NCBI GenBank assembly: GCA_019459085.1 | Contig: JAIBEW010000007.1 | Coordinates: 47,069 to 111,068, forward strand | Source of the DNA: Kaistella sp. | GTDB lineage: Bacteria; Bacteroidota; Bacteroidia; Flavobacteriales; Weeksellaceae | DNA: 64,000 bases | Reading direction: 5' to 3' | In this document: positions 56,521 to 64,000 of the stretch, piece after piece | How the letters are laid out: the number at the start of each line of letters is the position of its first letter | How positions within the stretch are numbered: position 1 is the first letter of the stretch | Notes under the pieces: generated by a model | Told to the model about the DNA's origin: nothing | Database searches by the model: none | Seen by the model: only the letters and a program-made list of their open reading frames with translations | Translations under genes and position numbers: made by a program

Positions 56521-58881
56521 TTATTTTAAATTTTTAAATGTAAAATTAATTTCAAATCCAGTTGTTGGTCTCTTTAGTAAGATTTTTCCTTTATTTGAGT
56601 CCACAGAAGATTTTATGATCCACATACCAAGTCCAGTCCCAACATCATTTCCGAGATCATCTTTTTTTGAAGTCTCAAAAGGTTTAAAAAGTTCGTTGAT
56701 ATTTTCATATTCTTTAATTATTCCTGGTCCAGAATCCTTGTAAGTAATATTAATATTTTTATCATCAGAATCTAATAAAATATTTATTTCTTTATTACCA
56801 ATAAAGCCTTTTCTATTAAATGCTTCAATTGAATTTGTAAGTAAATTATTGAATATTGAGTCTAAATCTAATTCAGATATTTTTGTGTTGAATCTCTGAT
56901 TGTCATTAGTATTTATTTCAAATTTCAAATCAATTTCTCTTTCTTTCAGTAAAATGTCCCAACCTAAAATAAATGAATCAAAATATTCTTTTAAATCAAC
57001 TTTTTTATTTTTTCTCCTGTCTTTTTTTGTTAAACCAATCGCAAATTCAATCCACTGTTTTAATTTTAAATCCTGCTTATAGAATTCATCAATTTGTGTA
57101 AATGGATTTCTGTTCGCGGGAGTATTTTTTAGTTTTGTTTCATCAATCACTTCTTTTATAAATGTTTCAAGTTTAAGTGTACGAGCGTTTAAATTATTTT
57201 TTATTCCGTGAAATTCATGTGAAAAGCTTGCTATCATTATTCCTGCACTTGCCATTGCCCTAGAAGTTGCTAATTCATCTTCTTTTTCCTCAAGCTTTTT
57301 TGAAATAGCTTTTACACCTTTTTTTAAAGTTTTATTTTTCTTTTTTGTATCATCTTCAGACTCATTTTCATCATCTTTTTCATCGGCGATTTTTTCGCTA
57401 TCTGTAATTACTTTATCAGTTTCATTAATTTCGTCGTATAATTTACTGAGATTAAATCCCACCGTGCTTCTGTCATCTTCTTGGACTTTTATAATTCCTA
57501 ATAATAAATTTTTGAATACTTCAAAAGTTTCACTTTCAGGGATCCCTTCTCTATTTGACTGATCGTCTAAATATGGATTGTCTATTCTTGAAAATTTTAT
57601 AGCACCAGCAACTTGATTGGGTCTCACTCTACTTCCCCTTCTAGCTAAACCGGCAGGATTTTGTCCAAACCTCTCACCTAACATTAACCAATCGTATGCT
57701 TGTGTACCAATTTCACCATATGGTCTCACTCTAAAGTCATCACGATATAATTTTATACCTCCAAATTTTTCGATCCATTTACTTCGGTTGCCTAAAAATT
57801 CTTTATATAAATATTTTTCTCTGTTTTCATCACCAGAAATAGTATTTTTCAAAAAATAGAAAGTAAACTCGAAATTACCAATATTATTGAAAATATTTCT
57901 TTCATCATTAAATCCTTTTATTAACTCGCTAAATTTTCTTTTTAATACAAATTCTTCGTCCTTAAATGTTTTTGCATCAAAAGGAAATAATTTCATTTCC
58001 TCATATCCAAATAAGCGTTTGTCTATTAAATTAAAGTCAAATTCATTTCTATGAATTTCAATGTTAACACTATATTCAGCATTGTTGATTTTGTCTTTTT
58101 TATATTTTGCAACGAGTTTATAATCATAATCACGAAACTCTTCATTATCTACTAAACCATATTTATTTTCATATTCTCCGCTAAACAGCCAAATGTTTAT
58201 TTTATTTAATCCTTCTGGGGGATTTAATAATTCTAACGTCTGGAAAACTCTGTTTACATAAATGTCATCCCAAGTGTCGCGTAGTCCTTTAATAATTAAA
58301 GCGGTTCCGCTTTTTATTTTATCCTCATCGAGTTTTGCCTCTTTCTGAATTTCCTGGATTTTATCAAGTAGCTCCTTATTTGATATATTACTTTTTATTT
58401 CTTCAAAATAATTCGACTTGCCTATGGTGTTTAGCTTTGCATAAACTTCATTGATGTTTACATTTCTACCATTCTTCTTTTGTTCAAAATCTCCCCAATT
58501 TACATCCCATTTATAACCAGTAACACTTCCAATCGGAAAGGTTATCATTGTGCAAGATTCACCTAATCTATCCAAAGCAAAGCGTCCTATTCCTTTTGCT
58601 CCTGATTTAATTCTTCCGGTTTTTGTTATTGCATTGTTCAATTTATCATCTGTACCAATCGTCATCCATTGTTCAGATATAACCATGTCAGTCATTCCAC
58701 TACCACTATCGATAATGATAATTTGATCATTGGGTTTATCAATTAAAATTAGTGAAATATTAGAGTCTGCATCGTAACAGTTCTTCACTAACTCAATTAG
58801 TGCGCCCTCAGCATTTGCAACGTTTTCACGTCCAATTAGTCTTGCTGTTCGTGCTGATACGGAAAAAGGAATGTTAGGCAT
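56521..58881 (-). CDS. Dual-GHKL protein: Hsp90/MORC-like ATPase plus histidine-kinase core
   Basis: 786 residues. The N-terminal GHKL ATPase has Glu30, Asn34 and Asp37 (EGALIELVKNCYDADS), DSGSGM and GAKGIGRFALDRLGE. A middle domain follows (~180-480), then an acidic Lys/Glu linker (~485-535). Next is a DHp-like helix (SAGIMIASFSHEFHGIKNN) with His555 as likely phosphosite. A second GHKL domain ends the chain: FNNLLTNSIEAF, YKDSGPGI, LFKPFETSK and GTGLGMWI. No membrane segment or sensor such as PAS, so the signal is probably intracellular. First gene of the operon, with TAAATTTG as its -7 box. Confidence 0.85.
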   Translation of the reverse strand: MPNIPFSVSARTARLIGRENVANAEGALIELVKNCYDADSNISLILIDKPNDQIIIIDSGSGMTDMVISEQWMTIGTDDKLNNAITKTGRIKSGAKGIGRFALDRLGESCTMITFPIGSVTGYKWDVNWGDFEQKKNGRNVNINEVYAKLNTIGKSNYFEEIKSNISNKELLDKIQEIQKEAKLDEDKIKSGTALIIKGLRDTWDDIYVNRVFQTLELLNPPEGLNKINIWLFSGEYENKYGLVDNEEFRDYDYKLVAKYKKDKINNAEYSVNIEIHRNEFDFNLIDKRLFGYEEMKLFPFDAKTFKDEEFVLKRKFSELIKGFNDERNIFNNIGNFEFTFYFLKNTISGDENREKYLYKEFLGNRSKWIEKFGGIKLYRDDFRVRPYGEIGTQAYDWLMLGERFGQNPAGLARRGSRVRPNQVAGAIKFSRIDNPYLDDQSNREGIPESETFEVFKNLLLGIIKVQEDDRSTVGFNLSKLYDEINETDKVITDSEKIADEKDDENESEDDTKKKNKTLKKGVKAISKKLEEKEDELATSRAMASAGIMIASFSHEFHGIKNNLNARTLKLETFIKEVIDETKLKNTPANRNPFTQIDEFYKQDLKLKQWIEFAIGLTKKDRRKNKKVDLKEYFDSFILGWDILLKEREIDLKFEINTNDNQRFNTKISELDLDSIFNNLLTNSIEAFNRKGFIGNKEINILLDSDDKNINITYKDSGPGIIKEYENINELFKPFETSKKDDLGNDVGTGLGMWIIKSSVDSNKGKILLKRPTTGFEINFTFKNLK

Positions 58882-58897
58882 AAAATTTTGTAAAGTT

Positions 58898-58905
58898 CAA
58901 ATTTA
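58898..58905 (-). promoter_or_regulatory. -7 box (TAAATTTG) for the dual-GHKL operon
   Basis: Exact TAnnTTTG about 16 bp before the ATG at 58881, with a TTTTTG stretch upstream. Confidence 0.5.
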
Positions 58906-59074
58906 AAATAATCTTAGCCAAAAACATGATAAAAAAAAATTAGTATTCTTTTTAAATAAAAAGATAATTTCAAGAGATAAAAAATAGCACGAAAATTCAC
59001 AATATTAAAGCAGCTTCTTTCCGAGATTTAATCTCTTTTTTCCTCGATGTTTATTTTAATAAATTATTGTAAAG

Positions 59075-59155
59075 CCTGGGATGGAATTCCGTTTGAAGGG
59101 AAAGCTGTGCAAGCAGAAATGAGATGTTAGAAAATTCCGGGGATGTTTGGCTGCG
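59075..59155. repeat. Dispersed repeat, copy 1
   Basis: Shares GTTTGAAGGGAAAGCT, AGCAGAAATGAGA and TTAGAAAATTCC followed by TTTGGCTGCG with copies at 61983 and 63592. It is just to the left of the IS copy. Confidence 0.6.
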
Positions 59156-59223
59156 CCCGAAGAACGGCAAAATGAAAAACGACTGTTGAATTTTGCTCTT
59201 CAGCCCGACTGACACAAAACCCT

Positions 59224-61031
59224 TGTGTCTGTTGCACGACTCTCTGATCAAATATACTTAAAACATAGATGCCACGGCGCAAAGCTTACAAAATACATCC
59301 TAAAACAATGATAATAATTGTGTAAATTGCTGATTATTTGTACCTTAGCGTATGCAGGGAAAGAAAAAATACACGCCGAAAATCTTCTACCAGCTCAGTT
59401 TGGATACTTTGGTTCCGGAAGATAATTTTTACAGGAAACTTCAGGCCGAACTGGCGTTGAATTTCCTCTACAAAGCCACCCGAAAGTATTACGGAAACGA
59501 AGGCCAGGCCAGCATCGATCCGGTGGTTTTCTTTAAAGTACTTCTCGTTGGTTATCTCACCAATATTAACAGCGACCGCGCCTTGCTGCGCTTCTGCAGC
59601 AACAGTCTGGATGTCCGCCTGTTTCTTGGCTATGACCTTGATGAAGAACTTCCCTGGCATTCCACCCTGAGCCGTACGCGGCAGCTGTTTGGCGAAGAAC
59701 TGTTTCTGGAACTCTTCCGCAAAGTGCTTTCCCTTTGTGTGGAGAAAGGCATGGTGCGGGGTAAAAGGCAGGCAGTTGACTCCGCCTTCATCAAAGCCAA
59801 TGCAAGCATGGATTCTCTGGTGGAAAAGGAAGTGCTGGAAGACGCTTCCGCCTTTGTGGATGAATTGGAAGAAAACAGCGAATTTAAAGTCACCACTGAA
59901 AGGAAAAAACTCGTAGACCGTCATCACGCATGGAAAGAAGAAGCCTACAAAGGCATGCCCGGAAACAACAAAAGTGAAAGGAAAGATGAAGACGGCAACA
60001 CGATCCGCCCAAAATACTTGAGCAACCACACCCATTACAGCCCGACCGATCCCGACGCCAAAATCTCTGTAAAACCCGGCAAAGCGCGGCAGTTGAACTA
60101 TTCCGGACAGCTGGCTGTGGACGATGCCCACCATGTCATTACTGGCGCCTGCGCCAGTACCTCGGGCAGCAAAGATTCAGTGATTTTTCCTGAAATAATG
60201 GATCAGACTTTAGAAAACTTCAGACAAAACAAAATGCATATTGAAGAAGTACTCGCCGATGCAGGCTACAGCAGCGGCGAGAGCCTGAAATACTGTAAAG
60301 GAAAAGGCCTCAACGCTTTTATCCCAAACTTTGGCCAATACAAACCCACTCGCGAAGGATTTGTTTTCAATAAAGAAGAAAATCGTTACGAATGCCAAAA
60401 GTCCGGCGGAAACCACGCTCTACTGCTCTTTAAAGGCACCAAAACCGACAGCAAAGGCTACGCGAAGAATATTTACCGCAGTTCAGAAAAGGATTGCGCC
60501 AAATGCCCACTGCGGGCTGAATGCTGCGGCAATGTTACGAAGTTTAAAAAACTGGATGACAGCATTCACAAACCGCTGTATGATGCGATGCACGAAAAAC
60601 TCAACCGCGACACCAACTACACGCGTATGCTGACCAAACGGCGAAGTTCCACTGTGGAGCCGGTTCTGGGCACGCTGATTAACCATCACAACATGAAGAG
60701 AATAAATTCGCGCGGTATGGCTCAGGCAAACAAGCATGTATTAATGGCCGCGTTAACTTACAACCTGAAGAAATATCTGAAATTCATAAACCGAAAAGTT
60801 CAACGCAATGCCCAAATCATGAATCTTCCACAAGGGAAGTTTTGGTTTTGGCAGAACCTCCTTCCCAGGGCTTCAATAACTTCCATTTAAGCCCACCTGA
60901 AATCTGGAAACTTTCACCCGAAAAAATAAAAACCTCCCTTAAATCTGGTTTCTGAGCGAAACCGAAGAATAAAAGAGGTTGGTTTTTAGGGTCATTCCCT
61001 GGAATTTATTGAAAAGGAAGGTTGTGCAACG
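59224..61031 (+). mobile_element. IS1182-family insertion sequence
   Basis: About 1.8 kb holding one transposase gene. The left 119 bp (59224-59342) recur identically at 63882-64000, which defines the left end. The right end is placed at 61021-61031, where GTTGTGCAACG is the inverse of the left-end GTTGCACGAC within one base. Right boundary is less certain. No clear target duplication was found. Confidence 0.75.
59352..60890 (+). CDS. IS1182-family DDE transposase
   Basis: 512 residues, full length for the family. N-terminal HTH-like DUF772 domain (VVFFKVLLVGYLTNINSDRALL, SLDVRLFLGYDLDEELPWHSTLSRTRQ), then the catalytic domain with AVDSAFIKANAS (first Asp), ADAGYSSGES (second Asp), a Cys cluster (CAKCPLRAECCG) and RRSSTVEPVLGTLINHHNMKR (Glu). 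No frameshift or stop, so the element may be active. Confidence 0.92.
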   Translation: MQGKKKYTPKIFYQLSLDTLVPEDNFYRKLQAELALNFLYKATRKYYGNEGQASIDPVVFFKVLLVGYLTNINSDRALLRFCSNSLDVRLFLGYDLDEELPWHSTLSRTRQLFGEELFLELFRKVLSLCVEKGMVRGKRQAVDSAFIKANASMDSLVEKEVLEDASAFVDELEENSEFKVTTERKKLVDRHHAWKEEAYKGMPGNNKSERKDEDGNTIRPKYLSNHTHYSPTDPDAKISVKPGKARQLNYSGQLAVDDAHHVITGACASTSGSKDSVIFPEIMDQTLENFRQNKMHIEEVLADAGYSSGESLKYCKGKGLNAFIPNFGQYKPTREGFVFNKEENRYECQKSGGNHALLLFKGTKTDSKGYAKNIYRSSEKDCAKCPLRAECCGNVTKFKKLDDSIHKPLYDAMHEKLNRDTNYTRMLTKRRSSTVEPVLGTLINHHNMKRINSRGMAQANKHVLMAALTYNLKKYLKFINRKVQRNAQIMNLPQGKFWFWQNLLPRASITSI

Positions 61032-61040
61032 GTTACCAGT

Positions 61041-61050
61041 GTTAGCAGCC
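61041..61050 (+). repeat. Left end of inverted pair bracketing the gene at 61066
   Basis: GTTAGCAGCC, with its exact inverse GGCTGCTAAC at 61900-61909. Beyond the 10-bp match comes one mismatch (A.C) and 4 more pairs. Confidence 0.7.
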
Positions 61051-61065
61051 GTATTTTTTTGCCGA

Positions 61066-61863
61066 TTAGCTTCCAATTTTCCCATAACGTTGATTGTCTG
61101 AAAAATAAAGAATTATTCGTTTTCCGTCTTTTATGTAAGGGTAAAACAATTCATATCGTCCGTCACTCGCACTAAATCTTACATTGTCAAGATTTTTGTA
61201 AAAAACGTTGTTCAAATAATCTCGCTCTTCTTTTGTTGTCTGTTGAATGAAGTCTTTTTTTGTTGGTTGAATTGTATCATTTAATTTTCCATAATAGTCT
61301 CTGAATCCTAAAAGAACTTGCGATTTATCAATACTATCAGGAACAATTAGTGAAACATAAGGAAAATGTTTGTCTGTTTTTGAGTATAAATCAAGAATGT
61401 CATCCGCTTCAATTATCCAACTTTCATTAAATGTATAGTTGAGTAGTTTATCTGATTTTTCTTTGTTTTTTTCAATGATTGATTTAGCAGAAGCAATCAA
61501 CATTTTTTCTTTCTTTCTAGAAGTCAAATAGTCTCCGCCAAAGAGCAGCCCAAATACTAAAGGAAAGCTTAGTAAGAAAATAAGTCCAAGTCTTTTGCTT
61601 GCCCGTTTTGAAACATTCAAGTCGTCTTGATTATGCTTCTCCGCAATTCTTGTCAAATTGAACATAACATTAATAATCAGCGAGCCAAACATTAATGCCA
61701 AAATTCCGACCACACTTAAATAGAACGTCTCTGTTATATTTTCTCTAAATACTTTTAGCCCGAAAACGGTTATTGAGATAAAAACGAAAACCCAATATAC
61801 CAAAAGGATTATAGATATAATTCCGATTATATTACTTAGTCTTACTAGTGATTTGTTGTTCAT
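61066..61863 (-). CDS. Membrane protein of unknown function, 265 aa
   Basis: Three hydrophobic segments near residues 10-40, 48-70 and 92-112 followed by a soluble domain (~120-265) that contains WIIEADDILDLYSKTDK and RYELFYPYIKDGKRIILYF. No known family recognised. It is an orphan-type gene bounded by a 10-bp inverted repeat about 16 bp after its stop and 36 bp before its start. AT-rich, on the minus strand like its neighbours. Confidence 0.65.
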   Translation of the reverse strand: MNNKSLVRLSNIIGIISIILLVYWVFVFISITVFGLKVFRENITETFYLSVVGILALMFGSLIINVMFNLTRIAEKHNQDDLNVSKRASKRLGLIFLLSFPLVFGLLFGGDYLTSRKKEKMLIASAKSIIEKNKEKSDKLLNYTFNESWIIEADDILDLYSKTDKHFPYVSLIVPDSIDKSQVLLGFRDYYGKLNDTIQPTKKDFIQQTTKEERDYLNNVFYKNLDNVRFSASDGRYELFYPYIKDGKRIILYFSDNQRYGKIGS

Positions 61864-61899
61864 AGGTCTTGTCGTTTATGTTGTTGGTTCGTGCAATAT

Positions 61900-61909
61900 G
61901 GCTGCTAAC
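61900..61909 (-). repeat. Right end of inverted pair bracketing the gene at 61066
   Basis: GGCTGCTAAC, the inverse of GTTAGCAGCC at 61041. It lies 36 bp upstream of the ATG of the membrane protein gene. Confidence 0.7.
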
Positions 61910-61982
61910 TGTATATGCCTCCCATAATAATACAAACAACTTTATTGTGTTGTGTTGATCTCAAGAATTTGATCACAGTGGG

Positions 61983-62125
61983 CAATCAAATATAAACAAG
62001 TTTCGATAATAATGAATCAACAGACGATCAATGTAAATGACCAGCAAAATTTCCGGAATTTTATGGAGTTTGGGTGGGAGGGATTTCGTTTGAAGGGGAA
62101 ACTTTTAAAGCAGAAGTTATTAGGA
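61983..62125. repeat. Dispersed repeat, copy 2
   Basis: Starts near CAATCAAATATAAACAAG and runs through GTTTGAAGGGGAAACTTTTA to AAATTCC, matching copy 3 over its entire length. Its end overlaps the stop of the WapI-like gene at 62120. Confidence 0.6.
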
Positions 62126-62560
62126 AATTCCTTTCATTCCGCCATATTTTTTTGCAATTATATCGAGTTCTAGTAGTGAGTATTTTATATATGATTGATC
62201 GGAATTAAATTCATATTTTAATACGTTGTACAGTAGATTTTCCTCAGAAAAAGATCCTTCAATAATAATATGACCTAAATTATCGTACGTTAAGGATATA
62301 AAAGTATTTTCTTCATAATTTTTATAAAGCACTTTACCTTTTAACAATTCATTACTTTCTTTTAAGGATTCGTACAAAAGAAATAATTCACCTGTTGAAG
62401 TATAAAATGATGAATTGACTTGAAAATTTCCAGATTTAATTTCAATTTTAGCTTTTGCATCATATCCACCCCAATGACACGTTCTATGAGGAAAATCAAA
62501 AACGTCTTGCAAGATTATCTTGATATAACCATTTTCCCCTTTTAATGTAAATGATTCCAT
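62120..62560 (-). CDS. WapI-type immunity protein-like, 146 aa
   Basis: Residues: MESFTLKGENGYIKIILQDV start, a central SGNFQVNSSFYTSTGELFLL, and the diagnostic LGHIIIEGSFSE ... FNSDQSYIKYSLLELD. The whole pattern (beta-rich, GHI, DQSYI) resembles WapI-family immunity proteins that neutralise polymorphic or contact-dependent toxins. No toxin gene is next to it in this window. Match to the family is by memory of the motif, not by search. Confidence 0.6.
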   Translation of the reverse strand: MESFTLKGENGYIKIILQDVFDFPHRTCHWGGYDAKAKIEIKSGNFQVNSSFYTSTGELFLLYESLKESNELLKGKVLYKNYEENTFISLTYDNLGHIIIEGSFSEENLLYNVLKYEFNSDQSYIKYSLLELDIIAKKYGGMKGIS

Positions 62561-62801
62561 ATTTTTTTTGCGTAGAGTTTGTCTGCTATTACAGCTAATG
62601 ATCGCCCGGCTTTGTCGTCGTTCCGTGAGGAGCCTTTTGGCTCGGTTGCGGAATGCGGCAAACGATTGGCAGATTTGCGATGGGCGGGCTTTTTACCGCA
62701 AATGTTGTTGCGGAGAACTGAACTTTAGTCTACCACAAAACTGTCTGCGGAGCACGAATTGAAAATCATCGTAGCTAAACCCCGCCTGTTGCAAATGTGC
62801 T
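62561..62801. other. GC-richer structured intergenic segment
   Basis: 240 bp with no gene, clearly GC-richer than its neighbours. Contains dyads: GAGCC/GGCTC near 62627 and ATTTGCG (62673-62679) with CGCAAAT (62697-62703). The motif GCGATGG(G)CGGGCTTT occurs here and again near 63779. Confidence 0.5.
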
Positions 62802-62811
62802 GTTATGTGGC
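62802..62811 (+). repeat. Left end of inverted pair bracketing the gene at 62815
   Basis: GTTATGTGGC, the exact inverse of GCCACATAAC at 63499-63508. The stem then has an A.C mismatch and 5 more pairs (TTTTA/TAAAA), which include the stop codon of the gene. Confidence 0.7.
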
Positions 62812-62814
62812 GTT

Positions 62815-63483
62815 TTACTTTCCATCTATTAAAATTTCAAATCCTAATGTCTTTATTTCCCATTTTTTGAGTCTGTCGGCTTTGAAGAAAACCATAATTT
62901 CCTCGCCACCTGAAATTAATGCATAAGTCTTATTATTTACTATTTCCGCATCAGGTTCTAGAGAGAAAAAATAAATAGTCTCACCATTGGAAAAATGAAA
63001 AACTAAATTGTCAGGCACAAAGCAATCTTCATATAGATAATTCTCTGCTTGATTAAGTGTCAATTTTTTTCCGTCCAGTTTGCAGTTTGGTTCTCTTTTC
63101 CAATTCCAGTCAATAGATAATATTTCTGAATTAGAAATTGTCGACCAATTTTTATTTGAATTAAAATAGTCCTTGTCTGTATCAAATATTTTTTCCGAGA
63201 ATTTATTAAAGTCAATCGGTTCGATTAGAATACCGAATATCCCACCACACCAACTTTGATAGTTAGTGTTTATTCGATAGTAGTTATTGTCGGACAATTG
63301 AAGAGTTATGAAGCCCATTGGAATGTGAAATATTGTCTCGTCTTTTATTTCGATATCCCAGCCGTCAACGAACGGCGAATAAAATACAGCTACAATTTTT
63401 TGTCCGACCATTTTTTGTCGAATTTCAAATTGCTCTTTATTTGTCTTTAAGAACCAGTTTCTAAAGATTTCTTTATTGTCCAT
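62815..63483 (-). CDS. Unknown soluble protein, 222 aa
   Basis: The ATG at 63483 (MDNKEIFRNWFLKTNKEQFE) is preferred; an upstream in-frame ATG at 63543 would include the repeat end. No signal peptide or membrane segment. Features are FHIPMGFITLQL, INTNYQSWCGGIFGILIEP and IDWNWKREPNCKLDGKKLTL. Family not recognised. Small, orphan-type and AT-rich. Bounded by a 10-bp inverted repeat within 15 bp of each end of the coding region. An immunity-type role would fit the neighbouring gene but is not supported directly. Confidence 0.62.
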   Translation of the reverse strand: MDNKEIFRNWFLKTNKEQFEIRQKMVGQKIVAVFYSPFVDGWDIEIKDETIFHIPMGFITLQLSDNNYYRINTNYQSWCGGIFGILIEPIDFNKFSEKIFDTDKDYFNSNKNWSTISNSEILSIDWNWKREPNCKLDGKKLTLNQAENYLYEDCFVPDNLVFHFSNGETIYFFSLEPDAEIVNNKTYALISGGEEIMVFFKADRLKKWEIKTLGFEILIDGK

Positions 63484-63498
63484 TTCGTCTATTAAAAT

Positions 63499-63508
63499 GC
63501 CACATAAC
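63499..63508 (-). repeat. Right end of inverted pair bracketing the gene at 62815
   Basis: GCCACATAAC, the inverse of GTTATGTGGC at 62802. It lies 15 bp upstream of the ATG at 63483. Confidence 0.7.
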
Positions 63509-63591
63509 TTGTATATATATCTTATGTGATGATACCAATACAACCGTAATATGGTGTATTTGTCTTATGAAGGTGATCTTCGAGAGCAATC

Positions 63592-63755
63592 AAATATAAG
63601 CAAGTTTCGATAAAATAAATCAACAAACGATAAATGTAAATGACCACCAAAATATCAGGATTTTATGAAGTTCGGGTGGGCCGGAATTTCGTTTGAAGGG
63701 GAAGCTCCGAAAGCAGAAGCGAGAACCTAGAAAATTCCCGTGATGCTTGGCTGCG
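63592..63755. repeat. Dispersed repeat, copy 3
   Basis: Matches copy 2 over about 140 bp (CAAGTTTCGAT, then GTTTGAAGGGGAAGCTCCG) and copy 1 over the last 80 bp. It lies 127 bp left of the second IS copy. Confidence 0.65.
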
Positions 63756-63881
63756 ATGAAGGATGGTTTGAGCGCTTGGCGATGGCGGGCTTTCGAAACC
63801 GAAACTTTCCACTAAAATATTAATTTCTACCGAAGCGCAAATCTTCAATTAAAAACTTTCCGCGCGCTATTGCCAAACCGA

Positions 63882-64000
63882 TGTGTCTGTTGCACGACTC
63901 TCTGATCAAATATACTTAAAACATAGATGCCACGGCGCAAAGCTTACAAAATACATCCTAAAACAATGATAATAATTGTGTAAATTGCTGATTATTTGTA
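63882..64000 (+). mobile_element. Left end of a second IS1182-family copy, cut by the window edge
   Basis: Bases 63882-64000 are identical to 59224-59342, the left end of the first IS. Transposase would begin 10 bp beyond the window. Confidence 0.8.

Larger units (their letters stand above)
58882..59223. other. Intergenic between the operon and the IS element
   Basis: About 340 bp: the operon promoter, AT-rich DNA and the first copy of a dispersed repeat (59075-59155). I see no gene. A 7-bp dyad (GACACAA ... TTGTGTC) sits at 59211-59229, touching the left end of the IS copy. Confidence 0.45.

Noticed and set aside
59051..59251. 66-residue minus-strand frame similar to one at 63663
   Set aside because: The similarity comes from the dispersed repeat and the IS left end; stop codons interrupt related copies, so it is probably non-coding.
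61041..63508. Classical integron with integrase
   Set aside because: The cassette-like ends recall attC boxes, but no tyrosine recombinase gene lies in the window and no complete L-box/R-box arrangement could be seen, so I report only the covarying ends.

Overview
The window looks like a chromosomal segment of a flavobacterium close to Chryseobacterium/Kaistella (Bacteroidota, Weeksellaceae-like). The evidence is type IX secretion (T9SS) C-terminal sorting domains, a DnaQ-DnaE fused replicative polymerase, a fused alpha/beta 2-oxoacid dehydrogenase E1, flavobacterial -7 promoter boxes (TAnnTTTG) ahead of many genes, and almost no Shine-Dalgarno sequences. This is inferred from family knowledge and sequence features; no database search was run.

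Layout. 1-6.4 kb: a partial M48 metalloprotease, the fused E1 dehydrogenase, an 84-bp tandem repeat, small lipoprotein-like genes (one probably frameshifted), a DUF998 membrane protein and a Crp/Fnr regulator. 6.5-11.2 kb: dnaE. 11.4-28.9 kb: five tandem paralogous giant secreted proteins (928-1224 aa) made of fibronectin III, MAM-like, Ig-like, GEVED and CUB-like modules, each with a signal peptide, a T9SS sorting domain and its own terminator. 29.1-35.9 kb: a TetR-TolC-MFP-RND efflux operon. 35.9-52.5 kb: mostly housekeeping genes (ion channel, Nif3-like, degenerate zinc-ribbon coiled coil, rhodanese, queG, DUF2459, YceI-porin-YceI operon, tRNA-Leu, MBL hydrolase, a large unknown protein, GAF/fRMsr, BtuF-like protein, mgtE, lipoprotein, rpsO, pnp).

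From 52.5 kb the sequence changes character. A REP-like element, a coiled-coil gene and a 21-bp minisatellite lead into a visibly AT-rich four-gene operon at 53.7-58.9 kb. It encodes a protein with two GHKL ATPase modules and a histidine-kinase-like core, a receiver-domain protein, an HNH nuclease and an Eco57I/TaqI-like N6-adenine methyltransferase. The genes are 1-4 bp apart or overlap. I do not recognise it as a named system; it reads as restriction-modification wired to a two-component-like sensor and is the strongest candidate for a new system here.

The last 5 kb carry an IS1182-family element, the left end of a second identical copy at the window edge, three copies of a dispersed repeat, and three orphan-type genes on the minus strand. 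Two of these genes are each bracketed by a 10-bp perfect inverted repeat (GTTAGCAGCC for one, GTTATGTGGC for the other), followed in both by an A.C mismatch and 4-5 more pairs. The ends differ between the genes but match within each gene, so they covary, which suggests a cassette-type mobile unit. One gene of the group resembles WapI-type immunity proteins.
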